In this document: in pieces, positions 29,985 through 37,809 of the stretch | How the letters are laid out: the number at the start of each line of letters is the position of its first letter | How positions within the stretch are numbered: the first letter of the stretch is position 1 | Source of the DNA: Paramuribaculum sp. | GTDB taxonomy: Bacteria; Bacteroidota; Bacteroidia; Bacteroidales; Muribaculaceae | Assembly: GCA_022511125.1 (NCBI GenBank) | Contig: JAFLSD010000009.1 | Span: forward strand, 69,026-110,439 | DNA: 41,414 nt | Direction of reading: 5' to 3' | The notes under the pieces: model-generated | Told to the model about the DNA's origin: nothing | What the model saw: the letters and a program-made list of their open reading frames with translations, nothing else | The model's database searches: none | Made by a program: the position numbers and the translations under genes

Positions 29985-29992
29985 TATCTTTG
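29985..29992 (+). promoter_or_regulatory. Candidate -7 box for abi gene transcription
   Basis: TATCTTTG, a perfect -7 match on the plus strand, 106 bp before the abi ATG. At the -33 position there is only TTAT (29962-29965, 19-bp spacer), a poor match. It faces the minus-strand promoter at 30047-30078 across the RNA hairpin, so the two transcripts would overlap. Confidence 0.45.
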
Positions 29993-29996
29993 CCAT

Positions 29997-30042
29997 AACA
30001 AAACCCGATAGCTTGATTGCTCAGGGGCTACCGGGATTCAAC
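29997..30042 (-). ncRNA. Short structured RNA upstream of the abi gene (abiF-type RNA candidate)
   Basis: A very short RNA gene read leftward, away from abi. It follows a perfect promoter (30078-30047) and would start near 30042. Its core is a 9-bp stem (30035-30027 with 30012-30004) with one G-U pair. Inside lie an uneven CCC/A internal loop, a 3-bp inner stem (30023-30021 with 30016-30014) and a GCAA tetraloop of GNRA type (30020-30017). The stem is followed by TTTTGTT, so it is also a good terminator. On the plus strand the G-U pair becomes an A-C mismatch and the GNRA loop is lost, which favours the minus strand. Comparative genomics has described an 'abiF' RNA motif beside Abi genes (from memory). 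Whether this is a member is untested. A plain attenuator or terminator is the alternative. Confidence 0.6.
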
Positions 30043-30046
30043 GTTG

Positions 30047-30078
30047 CAAAGATAATATCTTTTTATTTAAAAAACAAA
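30047..30078 (-). promoter_or_regulatory. Promoter of the short RNA
   Basis: Perfect Bacteroidota promoter on the minus strand: -33 TTTG (30078-30075), 20-bp spacer, -7 TATCTTTG (30054-30047). The only thing downstream before a terminator is the hairpin RNA, so this promoter seems dedicated to it. Confidence 0.75.
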
Positions 30079-30097
30079 TTTAAGACAATTAGAGTTT

Positions 30098-30787
30098 ATG
30101 AAATACTCGGATTTTGAAGCTGCTATTTCTCCTGAAAGGATGGCCCGTTACCTTTTGGCTTGTAATGGTAATAGTAGGAAAGCCATGACTCTATACAGAT
30201 ATAATCTCCGAGTATCTCAAGAGATGTTTACTATAGTTAGTTGTTTTGAGGTCTCGTTAAGGAATAAGATTGATTATCATCTAAAACCTAATTTTGGGAA
30301 TGATTGGTTAAGAGATTCTGTTATACACAACGGTATATTTACTTTGCCAATTTTACAAAAGACACGAGATATAATATATTATGCCTTTCGGAAATTGGAT
30401 AGGGTAAATATTTATTCTCATAGTAAACTAATTGCAGAAATGGAATTTGGAATATGGAAATATATGTTTTCTCCTGTTCAATACCGTCAAACAGGTCGAG
30501 ATCTACTAAGAATTTTCCCTTTCAAGCCTCGATCATCTGCTCAATTTCAGTACAACCAGACATTCATCTTTAATGAGCTGGATAAGATAAATTCATTAAG
30601 GAACAGGATTGCACATCATGAACCTATATGCTTTCCTACCGGTTTCGCGGTTATAGATACCTCTTACATTAGAAATGCCTATGCTGATATCTTATCTTTA
30701 TTTTCATGGATGGGAATAGATGGAAAAAGCCTATTATATGGGTTAGACCATGTGATTGAAATATGTGATAAGATTGATAATCTTTAA
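30098..30787 (+). CDS. Abi_2/AbiF-family abortive infection protein (HEPN-type)
   Basis: 229 aa, cytosolic. The opening about 30 residues with ERMARYL and NGNSRKAMTLYRYN is typical of Abi_2 proteins. Two short HEPN-like signatures are visible: RNKIDYH (Arg55-x5-His61) inside FEVSLRN, and LRNRIAHHEPI (Arg168 to His173/His174), the family hallmark. HEPN proteins with R-x4-6-H are metal-independent ribonucleases. Abi_2 members stop phage growth by halting or killing the host cell, so activity must be held in check. The short RNA directly upstream is the obvious candidate regulator. Length is normal for the smaller AbiD/AbiF forms. Family assignment is confident; RNase activity and RNA control are inferred. 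Confidence 0.85.
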   Translation: MKYSDFEAAISPERMARYLLACNGNSRKAMTLYRYNLRVSQEMFTIVSCFEVSLRNKIDYHLKPNFGNDWLRDSVIHNGIFTLPILQKTRDIIYYAFRKLDRVNIYSHSKLIAEMEFGIWKYMFSPVQYRQTGRDLLRIFPFKPRSSAQFQYNQTFIFNELDKINSLRNRIAHHEPICFPTGFAVIDTSYIRNAYADILSLFSWMGIDGKSLLYGLDHVIEICDKIDNL

Positions 30788-30881
30788 ATTTTATAATCTT
30801 TATCATATGGGTCACTAAAATAGACCTAATTAAAAATACCAGTAAAGCATATTTTGAAATAAAAAAACAAAATTTAAAGAA

Positions 30882-31991
30882 ATGAAGAAATTTATTTTAA
30901 TCTTTTTTATAACCTTTTGCTATGTAACGAATGGTTTATTTGCAGATGTGGTTATTACATTCCCTGCTGATAATTATGCAGATTCAATCGAGATTTTTTA
31001 TGCTCCCATAGATAAACTCATAAGTGCTCAATCTAAAGATGAAAGAGGATTAATGAGTGACACGGTTGCAATAAAAAATAATATGGTTTCTTTTTCAATT
31101 CCGGATAATCAATCAGGTTATCAATCAGGAATACAAATTATAAATGGACCAATGATTCCCTTACTTTATCTTGAACCTGGAAAACAGATAAATGTGGATA
31201 TTATTTCTATGATGCCTTTTGAATATAATTTATCAGGTTCGATACTTTCTCAAGCTTTAAATGACCTTATAAAAATGGAAGGAGAATTTAATCATAAGCG
31301 ATCTGAGTTAAGAAATAAAGATATTGTTTCTGACGAAGATTATAAGCAAGTGATAAATGAATACAATAATCAAGTTAAAGATTATGTCAGCAAAAACCGA
31401 GATAATGAAAGATCATTATTGGCATTACACATAGGTTATTTAGCCGGAGATGATTATGTAAAGGAATATTCAAATATACCTGACTCTTTAGAGAGTTCGA
31501 TAATCTATCCCCTTTTAAGGGCTCGTTATAATAAATTTGTGGATATTGAGAAAACAAAACTTAAACAATTGGAAATGGAGCAAGGAAACATTATGGCTCC
31601 TGATTTCAGTTTAAAAGATATTAATGGGAAAAACATTTCGTTATCTGATTATAAGGGCAAATGGGTAATTCTTGATTTTTGGGGAAGTTGGTGTGGATGG
31701 TGTATCAAGGGATTTCTGCAGTTAAAGGAAGCCTATGAAAAATATGGGAATGAAATGGTAATTATTGGGATCGATTGTAACGATACTGAAAAAGACTGGC
31801 TTAAAGCCGTAGAAAAATATCAGCTTCCATGGATTAATCTATATAATCCTGATGATAGTAATGTTCGAAAAGACTATGAAATACAGGTATTCCCTACAAA
31901 AATTATTATCAATCCTGAAGGAAGAATCAGCAAATACGTTATAGGAGAAGACCCTGATTTTTATAACCAGCTCTCAGAAATTATTAAATAG
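30882..31991 (+). CDS. TlpA-like thioredoxin-fold disulfide oxidoreductase
   Basis: 369 aa with a signal peptide (about 1-20, ending GLFAD), so periplasmic or lipid-side. Residues about 21-220 form a DUF4369-like N-terminal region with beta strands, then a helical part. The C-terminal AhpC/TlpA thioredoxin domain starts at MAPDFSLKDINGK. Its active site is WCGWC with Cys271 and Cys274, and the cis-Pro comes in FPTKIIINP. TlpA proteins reduce disulfides, for example in cytochrome c maturation or under oxidative stress. Composition is AT-rich compared with the left half of the window. It precedes a regulator and two outer-membrane receptors, but a 304-bp gap makes co-transcription uncertain. 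Confidence 0.87.
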   Translation: MKKFILIFFITFCYVTNGLFADVVITFPADNYADSIEIFYAPIDKLISAQSKDERGLMSDTVAIKNNMVSFSIPDNQSGYQSGIQIINGPMIPLLYLEPGKQINVDIISMMPFEYNLSGSILSQALNDLIKMEGEFNHKRSELRNKDIVSDEDYKQVINEYNNQVKDYVSKNRDNERSLLALHIGYLAGDDYVKEYSNIPDSLESSIIYPLLRARYNKFVDIEKTKLKQLEMEQGNIMAPDFSLKDINGKNISLSDYKGKWVILDFWGSWCGWCIKGFLQLKEAYEKYGNEMVIIGIDCNDTEKDWLKAVEKYQLPWINLYNPDDSNVRKDYEIQVFPTKIIINPEGRISKYVIGEDPDFYNQLSEIIK

Positions 31992-32146
31992 TTTATATTA
32001 GTTTTAAAAGTTATAAATTGATATTCCCTTTTTAGTAAAGATTGCTAATCTAAGGAACCCAACATTTACGTAATATAATTTATTGAAAATCATATAATTT
32101 CTATTAAGAATCGCACTTTGTCCCGGGATGGTGTATTTTTTCGTAT

Positions 32147-32180
32147 CAAATGGTATTTTGAGAGCAAATGTTATTTGAGA
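32147..32180 (+). repeat. Tandem 16-17 bp repeat upstream of the HTH regulator gene
   Basis: Two copies in direct order, CAAATGGTATTTTGAGA (32147-32163) and CAAATGTTATTTGAGA (32165-32180), 18 bp apart. They sit 45 bp before the -33 box of the regulator promoter, in the otherwise empty 31992-32295 gap. The spacing is near two helical turns, as for a dimer-binding site. Confidence 0.55.
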
Positions 32181-32224
32181 ATCAGTTCGGGGAGTTTTTC
32201 ATATGCAAGTGATATCTTTATTTC

Positions 32225-32256
32225 TTTACCTTATTGATTTAAAAGTCGTAATTTTG
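32225..32256 (+). promoter_or_regulatory. Promoter of the HTH regulator gene
   Basis: TTTA (32225-32228), 20-bp spacer, TAATTTTG (32249-32256). The -33 box differs from consensus in one base. It lies inside the longest open frame (32203 onward), which supports the start at 32296. Confidence 0.65.
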
Positions 32257-32295
32257 CAGATATTAAAAAGAAATTTAAATCCCAATGATTGTCTA

Positions 32296-33279
32296 ATGAG
32301 GAGCCTTTTATACATAATCATATTGTGTTTTATAACTGGTTGCAGTTATTCTGCCTCACAATCCCATACTTTAGACGAAGCCCAACGCCTAATGAATTCT
32401 GATCCATCGGCAGCATGGACGAAACTTAACAGCTTTGATATTTCGGAACTTAATGATTCCTCAACAATGGCTCGTTGGGCTCTCCTTTATAGTGAAGCAA
32501 TGGTTGCTAATCATATTACTGCTCCAACGGACACAATAGTTAATATCGCCATTAAATACTATGGCAATCATCATCTGACCGATGAATATCAGAAAGCTTT
32601 ACACCTGAAAGCCTTGAATCAATCATCAAACAATTCCGATGCCCTTGCCACTGCTCTTTACCTTCAGAAAGAAAAGGAATTCTTTCTTTATAAAGAGCGA
32701 ATAAAACAAGAGCAAATGTTATTCATAGGGATAATAATATTACTGTTTGCTATCGGAACAATAGTTTGGTTGCAACAACGGTTGAAATTGCAGACCCTGA
32801 GAAACGATACCCTTATGGCGGAAGCTTCCTCTTTTAAGAATGAGATTGAAACGAGCAAGGGAGATGTCAGCCGTCTTGAATCAAAGCTTCATGGATTACT
32901 TGAAAATCGGTTTGCCCTGATTGATTCCCTATGTCAGACCTACTACGAGACCCAAGGGACAAAGACAGAACGTAAGGCGATTATCGACAAAGTTAAAAGC
33001 GAAATTGAGTCTGTAAGAACAAATTCTTTCCCTCAAATGGAACAGGCCGTTAATGATTGTAGGGATAATCTGATTGCTTTAGTGAAAGAAAAATATCCCG
33101 AAATAAAACCGGAAGATTACCAACTCCTGGTTTATCTTGCAAGCGGACTATCCACCCGTACAATAAGCCTTCTTCTGGGTGAAACGGTCGATGTTGTCTA
33201 TAAACGCAAATCAAGGTTGAAAACCCGACTCAAGGAGAAAGTGGCACCGGTTTATCCCGATATTTTGTCTGTTTTCTGA
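32296..33279 (+). CDS. Lipid-anchored TPR-type transmembrane regulator with C-terminal HTH
   Basis: 327 aa from the ATG at 32296. A lipobox FITGC (Cys16) follows a short hydrophobic stretch. A short helical outer part (about 17-135) contains AQRLMNSDPSAAW. One membrane helix (about 141-160) comes next, then a coiled coil (about 165-230). The C-terminal DNA-binding domain (about 255-327) reads YPEIKPEDYQLLVYLASGLS, then a LuxR-like helix-turn-helix ending VVYKRKSRLKTRL. Bacteroides proteins of this layout are usually 500-600 aa with many TPRs. Here most of the TPR region is missing, apparently an internal loss without frameshift. The gene just upstream of an outer-membrane receptor suggests it controls that receptor. 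Confidence 0.75.
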   Translation: MRSLLYIIILCFITGCSYSASQSHTLDEAQRLMNSDPSAAWTKLNSFDISELNDSSTMARWALLYSEAMVANHITAPTDTIVNIAIKYYGNHHLTDEYQKALHLKALNQSSNNSDALATALYLQKEKEFFLYKERIKQEQMLFIGIIILLFAIGTIVWLQQRLKLQTLRNDTLMAEASSFKNEIETSKGDVSRLESKLHGLLENRFALIDSLCQTYYETQGTKTERKAIIDKVKSEIESVRTNSFPQMEQAVNDCRDNLIALVKEKYPEIKPEDYQLLVYLASGLSTRTISLLLGETVDVVYKRKSRLKTRLKEKVAPVYPDILSVF

Positions 33280-33295
33280 CATGATTACCGTCAAG

Positions 33296-33381
33296 GTCAG
33301 ACTTTTCCAATTTCGGTAGCATTATTTACCTGTCATTCAATTAATTACAAATATAAGTGTCAGACTTTTATTTTGGTCTGA
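33296..33381 (+). promoter_or_regulatory. Candidate operator for the HTH regulator at the receptor promoter
   Basis: An 11-bp perfect direct repeat, GTCAGACTTTT, occurs at 33296-33306 and 33359-33369. The second copy forms a 6-bp perfect inverted repeat, TCAGAC (33360-33365) with GTCTGA (33376-33381). The -33 box TTTG (33372-33375) lies within its loop. This fits a regulator site that occludes or activates the downstream promoter. Confidence 0.5.
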
Positions 33382-33404
33382 GATCCTTTCTGTGAGTAAT
33401 TTTG
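33372..33404 (+). promoter_or_regulatory. Promoter of the first outer-membrane barrel gene
   Basis: Perfect Bacteroidota promoter: TTTG (33372-33375), 21-bp spacer, TAATTTTG (33397-33404). The -7 box overlaps a TTG that could open the frame at 33402, so translation starts at the ATG at 33423, 18 bp further. Confidence 0.75.
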
Positions 33405-33422
33405 CATCAAAATTTTACTCAC

Positions 33423-35504
33423 ATGAAAACTAAATTTTTCATAGGGCTGTTTACAGCCATTCTTTATTATGGAATGGGTCACGCTCAAAATTCCGAGACG
33501 GCAGACACCCTCACACAACAGCTACAGGAAGTGGTAGTGACTGCCAAACAACCGGCCACAAAACTCGTAGGAACAACACTTGTTTCTACAATACCCGGAT
33601 CTAACCTTGCAGACATTGGGAACGCCCTGGATGTTCTTAATCAGCTTCCGATGATAAGGGTTCAGGATAACGAGGTAACAGTTATCGGCAAAAGCAATAT
33701 CGAAATTTACATAAACGGCCGGCCAATGCGTGATGAGCAGGAATTGCAACAGCTGTTGTCATCCAACATCAAGAAGGTAGAATTACTTATGGCACCGGGA
33801 GCGATGTATGAAAGCACAACGGGCGCTGTGCTGAAGATAACCACCAAACGAAATTTTGTTCAAGGACTGTCTGTTACAGACCAATTTCAATTGCAGAGAC
33901 ATCGCAAATGGTCAGTAATGGATTTTCTTTCATTAAGTTATAACACCGGCTGTTGGGAACTTTTTGTTAACGGTTTGATAAACCATAACAATACTCTTAT
34001 AAAAGGGATCACAACCAACAGCCTTATCTATCAAGGGAAAGAAACCATCGTAGGTAGCAGCAATAATAATGTCTATCCTACAAACGTAGGCAGTATTAAG
34101 GCAGGTTTAAACTATGCCAAAGACAGTCAGTCGTTGGGTGCCTATTACCGCTTCAACCCGGAACGTGGAAATTTCAGAAATACAGGCTCCGAATGGTATG
34201 ACGATGATCCTGCAATTCAAGATGAGATTGAAACACAAATCAAGGCTCACAGTCATCTTGTGTCGGCTTATTATGAAAACACGTTTGCAGATAAATTCCT
34301 GTTACACTTCGACGGCGATTTCAAAAGTTCTTTTCAAAACAATAGCGTTGCAACAACATACCCTGACGCTTCCCATCCTGATGTCAATTCAACCGATAAG
34401 CGAAACTCAACCTTGTGGGCAGGAAAAATATATTTGAATTTCCCGTTATGGAATGGAGAGTTTACAGTTGGGACACAGGACAGCTATACTCACACCTCCT
34501 TGGACTATAAGATGCTAAATCCTGAGGTGGAGGAATATATCCCGTCCTCTCTTACTGAAGCAAAACAGACTTCAGCTGCTCTATATGCTTCTTGGTCAAG
34601 AATGTTCGGGAAATTCTCTCTTAATGCCGGCTTAAGATATGAATATGTGAACTATGAATTTAAAGTAAACGGTGAAAGGGATGACGATGTAAGCCGAAGG
34701 CATAATCTTCTGACGCCGGATATTTCACTCGGATATTCATTTAACGAGGAATCACAAATAAGTTTGAGTTATAAGATGGCTACCGTAAAGCCTCCTTACT
34801 CTCAACTTACCGGTTCTTTAAGTTATGTCGGAATTCATCAAATAGAAGGTGGAAATCCATTGCTTCGTGATGAAAGAATGCATGATGTTCAGCTATTCGG
34901 TATGTGGAAGGGTTTTATGTTACAGACTGATTTTACAAGGTCGTTGGATACCTATACTTCTGTAAAGCAACTTTATCCTGCTGCCAATCTGCAACTGTTG
35001 CTCCATCCTGTAAATATAGATTTAACGTCTTTCAGCCTCTACCTTGTTTGGAGTAAACCTGTCAAATGGTGGACTCCGGATATAACTGTCGGCATGTACC
35101 GTCAGTGGCTCGAACTTGACGGTACAAAGTATAACAGACCCTTATTTTCATACTACTTCTACAACACATTCTCCTTGCCCGGAGGATGGTTGATAACGGC
35201 AAATATCAGCGGATATACGGGAGGAGATATGCGTACCACTCGTTTTGGAAAATCCTTGTTTACAATGGATGCCTCTGTTGGCAAGACCTTTTTCAACAAA
35301 TCTTTAACGGTAAAACTCTCGGCAACCGACATTATTAATACCGCCAATAACGACTGGACAATGAATACATTTGGTATTTATGTAGACAAGAAACAAAGTA
35401 ATGACAACCGGGGAATAGCTTTGAATATCATCTATAACTTCCAACCTTATAAAAGCAAATACAAAGGCTCGTCGGCCTCTGAAACAGAGTTGAACAGACT
35501 ATAA
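33423..35504 (+). CDS. Outer-membrane beta-barrel receptor (OMP_b-brl_3-like), first copy
   Basis: 693 aa from the ATG at 33423, with a signal peptide (about 1-22, ending MGHAQ). A TonB-box-like stretch QEVVVTAK follows, then a short plug-like domain with IEIYINGRPMRDEQELQQL and PGAMYESTTGAVLKITTKR. The rest (about 140-680) is a large beta barrel of alternating strands. It lacks the carboxypeptidase-like N-terminal domain of full SusC-type receptors and no SusD partner is near. The substrate is unknown, perhaps a peptide, metal chelate or glycan. A second copy of the same family follows 65 bp later. The promoter overlaps a candidate operator for the HTH regulator. Confidence 0.8.
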   Translation: MKTKFFIGLFTAILYYGMGHAQNSETADTLTQQLQEVVVTAKQPATKLVGTTLVSTIPGSNLADIGNALDVLNQLPMIRVQDNEVTVIGKSNIEIYINGRPMRDEQELQQLLSSNIKKVELLMAPGAMYESTTGAVLKITTKRNFVQGLSVTDQFQLQRHRKWSVMDFLSLSYNTGCWELFVNGLINHNNTLIKGITTNSLIYQGKETIVGSSNNNVYPTNVGSIKAGLNYAKDSQSLGAYYRFNPERGNFRNTGSEWYDDDPAIQDEIETQIKAHSHLVSAYYENTFADKFLLHFDGDFKSSFQNNSVATTYPDASHPDVNSTDKRNSTLWAGKIYLNFPLWNGEFTVGTQDSYTHTSLDYKMLNPEVEEYIPSSLTEAKQTSAALYASWSRMFGKFSLNAGLRYEYVNYEFKVNGERDDDVSRRHNLLTPDISLGYSFNEESQISLSYKMATVKPPYSQLTGSLSYVGIHQIEGGNPLLRDERMHDVQLFGMWKGFMLQTDFTRSLDTYTSVKQLYPAANLQLLLHPVNIDLTSFSLYLVWSKPVKWWTPDITVGMYRQWLELDGTKYNRPLFSYYFYNTFSLPGGWLITANISGYTGGDMRTTRFGKSLFTMDASVGKTFFNKSLTVKLSATDIINTANNDWTMNTFGIYVDKKQSNDNRGIALNIIYNFQPYKSKYKGSSASETELNRL

Positions 35505-35569
35505 AGCTTGATTGGGAGTTCTAACATATTCAGTAATTTGTCAACATATAAAATTAACGTAGACACGAT

Positions 35570-37648
35570 ATGCGATATAAATTAATATTTTTCTTTGTTT
35601 CATTACACTTCATTGTCTTTGCTCAAACAGAGGATAATGACTCAACTATTTCAATGGAGCTTCAAGAAATTGTAATACAGGCTCCTAAGGTTATTCATAA
35701 AGCAGACATGGATGTATATCATCCATCTACAAGTGCTGTGGAGAATTCAAAGAACGGAATGCAGTTGCTAAGTAACCTTATGATTCCTTCACTAGATGTA
35801 AATGATGTGATGGGCTCAATTACAGCAGGAGGCCAGTCGGTCCAAGTTCGTATAAATGGTAGAGTCTCATCCATAGAACAAGTGAAAAATCTTCTTCCGG
35901 AGACAATAAAGAGAGTCGAATGGATAGACAATCCAAGTTTAAGATATGGAGATGTGAATTACGTCGTTAATTTCATAGTTACCAACCCAACAGCAGGCGG
36001 CTCTTTAATGTTAGAGGCAAGACAAGTTCTGAATACAAATTGGGGAAAGTATCGGGCAGATTCTAAATTCAATATAGGTAAATCGCAATGGAGTGTCGGG
36101 GGTCAATTCAAACTAACTGAAGATATAAGCGTACATCGTGATTATAATGAAACATTCACATATCCGGACGGGCATACTTTAACAAGAATAGAAAAACCTC
36201 TTGGTGGTTCACTGGATAATGACCAATTAGGAGCGTGGATCAATTACAGTTATATTAAACCTGATACTACTGTATTTTACATAGGCCTACAAACCAATGG
36301 AAATACATCTGACAAATGGATTTATAAAGGGCTTTTGTCCTTGAGTGATGAATCAGAAGATATTGAACTTACCACCAAACATGGTTCTACAGGTCAGACA
36401 CCTTCTTTCTCAGCGTACCTTGAACACCATTTTCCACACAAACAGGCTCTTGTGGTAGATTTCGGTGCTTCACTATTCCTGGGACATTCTTTTTCGGATT
36501 ATCTTGAAAAATTACCGGATGAAACAGCTTACATCACAGATATACACACATACATCAAAGACCTTAACCAGTCCTATGGAATAGAGGCTGATTATATAAA
36601 GAACTGGGGGAATTCAAGATTTACAGCTGGAACTTTTTATAATGCAAACCTGAATCGTTCAGAGTATAAAAATTTAGATGGAGAAATCTTTCATCAAAGG
36701 CAGGATAAACTTTATTTCTTCGGAGAATATTTTCAAAGGATAAATAAAGTGACTTTGACCGCCGGATTAGGGGTTCAATACAACTCATATTTATTCAAAG
36801 AGACCGATCAAGGTAATCATTCATGGAATCTGCGTCCACAAGCGACATTCACATATTCCTTGAACCAGGATCATCAGTTCAGGTTATCATTTTCATCGTG
36901 GCAGACCAATCCATCTTTGGCCGAAACAAACATAGTACCGCAACAGCTTGACGGATTTCAATGGCAGATAGGCAGTCCAGATCTTAAAACCTCATCTTCC
37001 TATAACCTGACTTTTAGATACAGCTTTAATCTTCCGAGAGTATCCGGCTCTTTTGGAGTCCGAGGTTTCAGTAGTCCAAACGCTATTACTCCTTACATGT
37101 ATTGGGATGAAAATCGATTGATAACTTCATTTGAAAACAGCGAAGGATTATCTAATGTGTCATTATGGCTATCACCACAAATAGAGATAGTTCCCGATTG
37201 GTTCTTTGTCTCGGGAACCATCCAATATCAGGCTGAACGGATGAAAGGCACAGGATACAAACTTTATAACCATAATTGGAATGGCAATGTAACCGGAAGA
37301 CTCATGCATTGGGGTTTTGTCCTGAGTGCAACCTATAGAAAAGCTCCAAGGGAGTTATGGGGTGAGAAAATTTCATGGGGAGAGGATATTTCTATGATTG
37401 ACTTATCCTATAATTGGAAAGATTGGCAATTCGGTGCCGGAATCATGATGCCATTTGGAAAATATGATCAAGGTTCGATATCGTATAATAAATGGAATAG
37501 AAACGAACAGCATTTGAGACTTGATATGAGAAGAATGTTTTATTTATCAATAAGCTATGATTTGCAATGGGGACGTCAAAAACGTGGAGCCTATAAATTA
37601 ATCGATGCAAATGTAAATGCAGATCAATCTAAAGCAGTCGGAAGATAA
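35570..37648 (+). CDS. Outer-membrane beta-barrel receptor (OMP_b-brl_3-like), second copy
   Basis: 692 aa with a signal peptide (about 1-18, ending IVFAQ). The layout matches the preceding gene: LQEIVIQAPKV after the signal, a plug-like section with VQVRINGRVSSIEQVKNL and WIDNPSLRYGD, then a large barrel. In aligned blocks identity to the first copy looks modest, so the duplication, if that is its origin, is old. No promoter with a full TAnnTTTG was found in the 65-bp gap, which suggests read-through from the first copy. Substrate unknown. Confidence 0.78.
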   Translation: MRYKLIFFFVSLHFIVFAQTEDNDSTISMELQEIVIQAPKVIHKADMDVYHPSTSAVENSKNGMQLLSNLMIPSLDVNDVMGSITAGGQSVQVRINGRVSSIEQVKNLLPETIKRVEWIDNPSLRYGDVNYVVNFIVTNPTAGGSLMLEARQVLNTNWGKYRADSKFNIGKSQWSVGGQFKLTEDISVHRDYNETFTYPDGHTLTRIEKPLGGSLDNDQLGAWINYSYIKPDTTVFYIGLQTNGNTSDKWIYKGLLSLSDESEDIELTTKHGSTGQTPSFSAYLEHHFPHKQALVVDFGASLFLGHSFSDYLEKLPDETAYITDIHTYIKDLNQSYGIEADYIKNWGNSRFTAGTFYNANLNRSEYKNLDGEIFHQRQDKLYFFGEYFQRINKVTLTAGLGVQYNSYLFKETDQGNHSWNLRPQATFTYSLNQDHQFRLSFSSWQTNPSLAETNIVPQQLDGFQWQIGSPDLKTSSSYNLTFRYSFNLPRVSGSFGVRGFSSPNAITPYMYWDENRLITSFENSEGLSNVSLWLSPQIEIVPDWFFVSGTIQYQAERMKGTGYKLYNHNWNGNVTGRLMHWGFVLSATYRKAPRELWGEKISWGEDISMIDLSYNWKDWQFGAGIMMPFGKYDQGSISYNKWNRNEQHLRLDMRRMFYLSISYDLQWGRQKRGAYKLIDANVNADQSKAVGR

Positions 37649-37809
37649 AAGAAAGGCTCCTTCCATGGATATTTCTTTACAATATTCACCGAATACCAGC
37701 TGCTCCTTTTCAGTACTGTTTCATTATGAATCATGGTTGCCGTCTCCTCCGGTATATTGAAATGAAATAAGAAAAAACAAGTTACATTCTAATTCAGAAT
37801 TAATAAATT

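Noticed and set aside
29985-30054. Invertible promoter flanked by inverted TATCTTTG boxes
   Set aside because: The matching arms are only about nine bases and are fully explained as two facing -7 boxes. No invertase gene or longer arms are present.
32203-32295. Upstream ATG extension of the TPR-HTH regulator
   Set aside because: It would bury the promoter at 32225-32256 and displace the lipoprotein signal from the N-terminus.
33402-33422. TTG-initiated extension of the first barrel gene
   Set aside because: The TTG is part of the -7 box. The ATG at 33423 gives a clean signal peptide.
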